20,309 bases of DNA from JBLHKE01 sp047619485 (GTDB lineage Bacteria; Verrucomicrobiota; Verrucomicrobiia; Verrucomicrobiales; DEV007), in NCBI GenBank assembly GCA_047619485.1, contig JBLHKE010000038.1, positions 1 to 20,309 on the forward strand. The letters run 5' to 3'. The translations under genes were made by a program, and so were the position numbers. The notes beneath the pieces were generated by a model. The model made no database searches and was not told the origin of the DNA. It saw nothing but the letters and a program-made list of their open reading frames with translations. Every line of letters starts with the position of its first letter. The first letter of the stretch is position 1. This document shows positions 17,242 to 20,309 of this stretch, piece by piece.

Positions 17242-17316
17242 TTAAGAGATTTTAACTATTATTAGAGTTTCTGCAACCTCTTGATTACCTTCATCTTTAC
17301 AGCCAGAGTTGTTTCC
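17242..17316. promoter_or_regulatory. Divergent promoter region, inferred
   Basis: This 75-base AT-rich gap lies between the PEP-mutase-like gene (minus) and the SMP-30 gene (plus) and must hold their start signals. No specific -10/-35 or operator could be assigned. Confidence 0.35.
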
Positions 17317-18237
17317 ATGAGAACCATCCTATCGCTCACACTAGGCACCGCCTTACTCCTCAATATCAACACCTTAGGGAAAGAAAATGACCTTTTGAAG
17401 ATCATTTCACCCACTGAAAAAGTCGCCAAACTGGGAACTGGCATGAAATTCACTGAGGGACCAGTCTGGATTCCTAAAGAGAAACGCCTCGTCTGGAGCG
17501 ACATCCCGAACCGCCGCCAGATGCAGTGGACGACTAAAGACGGCATCAGCGAGTGGCGAAAAGTCGAAGCCTCCAACGGCAACCTCCTCGATCTCGAAGG
17601 TAATCTCCTCTCCTGCCAACACGCCGGACGCAACGTCATCCGCACCGAGGCTGACGGTAAGATTACAGTGCTGGCCGACTCCTACAAAGGGATGAAACTA
17701 AATTCGCCCAACGACCTCGCCATCCACTCCGATGGCAAGATCTGGTTCACCGATCCAACCTATGGACTCAAAGGAAAGCCGAGCGAGATCGGCAAGCAAA
17801 ACGTCTACCTGCTCGATCCGGAGACTGGAGCAGTCACGGTCGTTCGCAGCGATTTCGATATGCCCAACGGCATCGCTTTTTCTCCAGACGAGAAGACCAT
17901 CTACATCTCCGACACCGGTAAGCTCGGCAAGATCCGCGCATTCGAAGTCCCCCAATCCGGTTCGATGCAGCTGCAGCAGAGCTTATTCGAAATCGACATC
18001 CGCTGCGACGGCATGTGCGTCGATGTCGAAGGCAACCTCTACACTACCTCGAGCGGCGGTATCCATGTCTTCGACAAAGCTGGCAAGAAGATTGGCCTCA
18101 TCCCGGTCGAGGAACACCCGGCCAACGTCTGCTTCGGCGGCGACGACTACAAGTCCCTCTACATCACCGCCCGCAAATCACTCTACAGCGTGAAGGTGAA
18201 AATCGCAGGAGCGAAGCCGGAGACCGCGAAGTGGTGA
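17317..18237 (+). CDS. Exported SMP-30/gluconolactonase-like protein
   Basis: The 306-residue protein has a signal peptide (MRTILSLTLGTALLLNINT). The rest is an SMP-30/gluconolactonase/LRE-like six-bladed propeller. Expected metal-site positions are visible: glutamate in FTEGPVWIP, asparagine in NSPNDLAIHSDG, asparagine in MPNGIAFSPDEKTIYISDTG, and aspartate in CDGMCVDVEGNLY. Family members hydrolyse sugar lactones such as gluconolactone; the exact substrate cannot be told. Its length is normal for the family. A TTG at 17281 would extend the frame by 12 residues, but the ATG at 17317 starts a proper signal peptide. Such exported lactonases are common in verrucomicrobial sugar-degradation regions, but no sugar pathway gene is adjacent. 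It is read away from the PEP-mutase-like gene and converges on nadB. Confidence 0.9.
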   Translation: MRTILSLTLGTALLLNINTLGKENDLLKIISPTEKVAKLGTGMKFTEGPVWIPKEKRLVWSDIPNRRQMQWTTKDGISEWRKVEASNGNLLDLEGNLLSCQHAGRNVIRTEADGKITVLADSYKGMKLNSPNDLAIHSDGKIWFTDPTYGLKGKPSEIGKQNVYLLDPETGAVTVVRSDFDMPNGIAFSPDEKTIYISDTGKLGKIRAFEVPQSGSMQLQQSLFEIDIRCDGMCVDVEGNLYTTSSGGIHVFDKAGKKIGLIPVEEHPANVCFGGDDYKSLYITARKSLYSVKVKIAGAKPETAKW

Positions 18238-18243
18238 GCTCGT

Positions 18244-18314
18244 GTAACTTCTGAAGCCCAAGGGGAAGCGACGGCTCAGCACGACGGCTTCGATTTTAAA
18301 ATCGAAGTTACGTC
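18244..18314. repeat. Palindromic repeat, copy 2 (TTCGATTTTAAAATCGAA core)
   Basis: A 20-base perfect palindrome at 18288-18307 continues into GTTACGTC, matching the right half of the repeat at 14945-14978. GTAACTTC at 18244-18251 pairs with GAAGTTAC at 18304-18311, and GAAGCC (18253-18258) with GGCTTC (18286-18291), so nested hairpins are possible. As with copy 1, it lies between convergent genes. Confidence 0.6.
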
Positions 18315-18320
18315 ACCCTG

Positions 18321-19916
18321 CTACCCGCGCCGCAGGATCGAGTGCCGCGGCGGCTGACTCTCATCGAGATCCAGATGATCTAGCGTGTAATGCAGACCAC
18401 GGCTCTCGTGCCGCGTGCTGGCGCTGTCCACGATCAGCGCCGCCGTGTCCACTAGGTTGCGCAACTCCAGCAGGTCGGAGCCGATCTTGAAATTCCAGTA
18501 GAACTCCTCCACCTCGCGCTTGAGATTACGCAGACGGGTGGCCGCACGCTTGAGGCGCTTGTCGGTGCGAACGATGCCGACGTAATCCCACATAAGACGC
18601 CGGATCTCATCCCAGTTGTGGTAGATCACCACGAGCTCATCGACGTCCTCAGCATCGCCGCTGACCCATTCCGAGATCTCAAACTCCTGCGCGGGCGCAC
18701 CGTCCACTGGATGGTTTTCCAAAAGATCCGCATACGCGCGATCCGCCAACACAGCCCCCTCCAAGAGGGAGTTGCTCGCCAGACGGTTCGCTCCGTGGAG
18801 GCCAGTGCACGCCACCTCGCCGATCGCGTACAGGCCGCTGATCGACGTGCGCCCGTTCATATCCGTCTTCACCCCACCACACTGGTAGTGCGCCGCCGGC
18901 ACGACCGGGATCGGGTCCTTCGACGGGTCGATCCCCACCTCGAGACAGGTGCTACTGATGTGCGGGAAACGTTCCGCCATGAAGCCATCTGGTTTGTGCG
19001 AGATATCCACATACACACACGGGCCACCAGTCCGCTTGATCTCGCGGTCGATCGCACGCGCAACGATGTCTCGTGGCGCCAGTGATTTGCGCCGGTCGTA
19101 GTTCTGCATGAACTCCTTACCGTCCTGCCCGATCAACACCCCACCCTCGCCGCGCACCGCCTCCGAGATCAGGAAGCTCTTGCGCTCGTGGTGGTAGAGG
19201 CAGGTCGGGTGAAACTGGCTGAACTCCATGTCCGAAATCGCCGCACCGGCGCGCCACGCCATCGCCACCCCATCGCCGGTCGCCCCCTCAGGATTCGTCG
19301 TGTAGAGGTAGACTCGGCCGCTCCCGCCAGTGCAGAGAACCACCCGGTCGGAGCGGAATGTGATGATCTCCCCACTCGCCTGGTCGAGCGCGTACAGTCC
19401 GATGCAGCAATCCTCCCCGGTCGCCATACCGACCTTCGCCGTGGTGATAAGATCGACCGCAAAGTGGTCTTCCAACAGATCGATCTTCTCATGGGCGCGC
19501 GCCGCCGCGAGCAGGCTATCAGCAATCTCTTTCCCGGTGGTATCTTTGGCGTGCAAGATCCGCCGGTGCGAGTGCCCACCCTCCTTGCCGAGACTGAAAT
19601 CACCGTCGGGCTCCTTATCGAAATCGACCCCGTGCTTCACCAGTTCAGCAATGCTCTCCGGGGCTGCCTCGACGATCGTCCGCACCGCCTCCTCATCACA
19701 TAGCCCTGCCCCAGCATCCAGCGTATCGGCGATGTGCGAATCGAACGAGTCCTCGGGCGCCTGCACACAGCAGATGCCACCCTGAGCCCAAGAGGTATTC
19801 GAGTCCTCGCCCTTCTGTTTGGTCAACACGGCGACCGTTCCGTGGCGCGCTGCCTTGAGGGCAAAACTGAGACCAGCGATGCCGCTGCCGATGACGAGGT
19901 AATCGTATTTTCTCAT
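18321..19916 (-). CDS. nadB: L-aspartate oxidase
   Basis: The 531-residue protein is a full-length L-aspartate oxidase, which oxidises L-aspartate to iminoaspartate with FAD, the first step of de novo NAD synthesis (NadA then makes quinolinate). Visible signatures are the FAD-binding GSGIAG (10-15), SNTSWAQGGICC, the capping-domain region HPTCLYHHERKSFLISEAVRGEGG, the DIVARAIDREI helix, and the C-terminal flavoprotein motif AIGEVACTGLHGANRLASNS. The C-terminal helical domain (about 430-515) contains LRNLKREVEEFYW and a closing AALIVDSASTRHESRG, typical of NadB. The start is the ATG at 19916. nadA and nadC are not in the window, so it seems to be transcribed alone or with genes outside. It should be cytoplasmic. 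Succinate dehydrogenase flavoprotein is a relative but lacks this length and tail. Confidence 0.96.
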   Translation of the reverse strand: MRKYDYLVIGSGIAGLSFALKAARHGTVAVLTKQKGEDSNTSWAQGGICCVQAPEDSFDSHIADTLDAGAGLCDEEAVRTIVEAAPESIAELVKHGVDFDKEPDGDFSLGKEGGHSHRRILHAKDTTGKEIADSLLAAARAHEKIDLLEDHFAVDLITTAKVGMATGEDCCIGLYALDQASGEIITFRSDRVVLCTGGSGRVYLYTTNPEGATGDGVAMAWRAGAAISDMEFSQFHPTCLYHHERKSFLISEAVRGEGGVLIGQDGKEFMQNYDRRKSLAPRDIVARAIDREIKRTGGPCVYVDISHKPDGFMAERFPHISSTCLEVGIDPSKDPIPVVPAAHYQCGGVKTDMNGRTSISGLYAIGEVACTGLHGANRLASNSLLEGAVLADRAYADLLENHPVDGAPAQEFEISEWVSGDAEDVDELVVIYHNWDEIRRLMWDYVGIVRTDKRLKRAATRLRNLKREVEEFYWNFKIGSDLLELRNLVDTAALIVDSASTRHESRGLHYTLDHLDLDESQPPRHSILRRG

Positions 19917-19953
19917 TCGAAGGGGTAGGTTGCAGCTTCGGAGTAGGAAAGTA

Positions 19954-19973
19954 AAAGGTGAAAGGTGAAAGGT
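19954..19973. repeat. Short tandem repeat AAAGGTG, about 2.9 copies
   Basis: AAAGGTG is repeated head to tail at 19954-19960 and 19961-19967, followed by AAAGGT, in the 201-base gap between nadB and the cysN-like gene. AGGTTGC at about 19927-19933 and GCAACCT at about 19985-19991 form a widely spaced inverted repeat around it. I cannot assign a regulator or riboswitch. Confidence 0.4.
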
Positions 19974-20117
19974 TTAGTCGACCCGCAACCTTCCGCCTAG
20001 TGCCGCGGGTGGAACAAAACCGCACTTCGTCAAAATTCTCAGCAAAAGTGCTTCCATCTCTTACCAGCAAATTTTCAATCGCCGACACTTTTCCACCTTT
20101 TACCGCGCGCCGCGCAC

Positions 20118-20309
20118 CTAGACGATCATCCCAGCGCCGACCGTCTCGTTCGTCTGCTCATCGATCAGAATAAAGCTGCCGGTGACACGGTTGCGACGAT
20201 AGGAATCGTAGAACAGGGGCGCACTGGTGCGCAGCTGGATGCGACCGATCTCATTCAGGCCAAACTCGTGGTCGCCCTCGACCTTGCGCAGCGTGTTGAT
20301 GTTCACCTT
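20118..20309 (-). CDS. cysN: Sulfate adenylyltransferase large subunit (CysN-type), C-terminal fragment
   Basis: Only the last 63 residues are inside the window; the frame stays open at its edge. The sequence NEIGRIQLRTSAPLFYDSYR, then RNRVTGSFILIDEQTNETVGAGMI, is the characteristic C-terminal end of the CysN/NodQ GTPase subunit (elongation-factor-like beta-barrel domain) of ATP sulfurylase, which with CysD makes adenosine 5'-phosphosulfate from ATP and sulfate in sulfate assimilation. The stop right after VGAGMIV shows that no CysC (APS kinase) domain is fused at the C-terminus. Whether the N-terminal GTPase part is intact cannot be seen. It is on the same strand as nadB, with 201 bases between them. 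Confidence 0.85.
   Translation of the reverse strand, partial: KVNINTLRKVEGDHEFGLNEIGRIQLRTSAPLFYDSYRRNRVTGSFILIDEQTNETVGAGMIV

Overview
The window looks like a piece of chromosome from a marine-type member of the PVC group, most likely Verrucomicrobiota. This is inferred from gene content only: a Tat-exported DUF1501 protein next to a DUF1549/DUF1553 'planctomycete-type' protein with a CxxCH motif, large secreted FG-GAP/ASPIC-UnbV proteins, a PEP-CTERM sorted protein, thrombospondin-3-repeat surface proteins, and weak or absent Shine-Dalgarno sites with some TTG/GTG starts. I saw no tRNA, rRNA, CRISPR array, insertion sequence or phage gene. No gene-free stretch exceeds about 230 bases.

Layout. 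1-955 (-) is the 5' part of a secreted protein with a malectin-like domain and a cadherin-like domain. 1040-3484 (-) is an SCO1-type copper/thiol domain fused to an FG-GAP propeller and an ASPIC/UnbV domain. 3671-4480 (+) is a PEP-CTERM protein made of the same malectin-like domain, followed by a clear terminator. 4561-8544 (+) is a very long lipoprotein (FG-GAP propeller, ASPIC/UnbV, TlpA-like thioredoxin, TPRs) interrupted by one in-frame TGA at 6451-6453. 8769-11138 (+) is a surface protein with two copies of the malectin-like domain around cadherin-like and thrombospondin-3 repeats. 11286-12587 and 12608-14914 (+) are the DUF1501 and DUF1549/DUF1553 pair. 14978-15140 holds a decayed acyl-carrier-protein-like remnant. 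15141-15857 (-) is an exported amidase. 15886-17241 (-) is a cytidylyltransferase fused to a divergent PEP-mutase-superfamily domain. 17317-18237 (+) is an exported SMP-30/gluconolactonase. 18321-19916 (-) is L-aspartate oxidase (nadB). 20118-20309 (-) is the C-terminal end of a CysN-type sulfate adenylyltransferase subunit.

How the genes fit together. The first 15 kb is mostly envelope or secreted proteins: predicted calcium-binding propellers and repeats, a shared carbohydrate-binding-like domain, and exported redox domains. The last 5 kb is cell-wall turnover and housekeeping metabolism (NAD synthesis, sulfate assimilation). No single operon joins them; the clearest transcription unit is the DUF1501/DUF1549 pair, 20 bases apart.

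The most interesting signal is the TGA at 6451-6453. The frame is identical on both sides, the protein family expects one continuous chain across it, and 17 bases after the TGA there is a GGUC loop on a 6-bp stem (6465-6481), closely matching the spacing and loop of the bacterial selenocysteine insertion element of E. coli fdhF. This suggests a selenocysteine-containing FG-GAP/ASPIC-UnbV/TlpA lipoprotein. A nonsense mutation or sequencing error remains possible. Second in interest are the PEP-mutase-like enzyme that lacks the hallmark residues of its family, and the expanding family of malectin-like domains.
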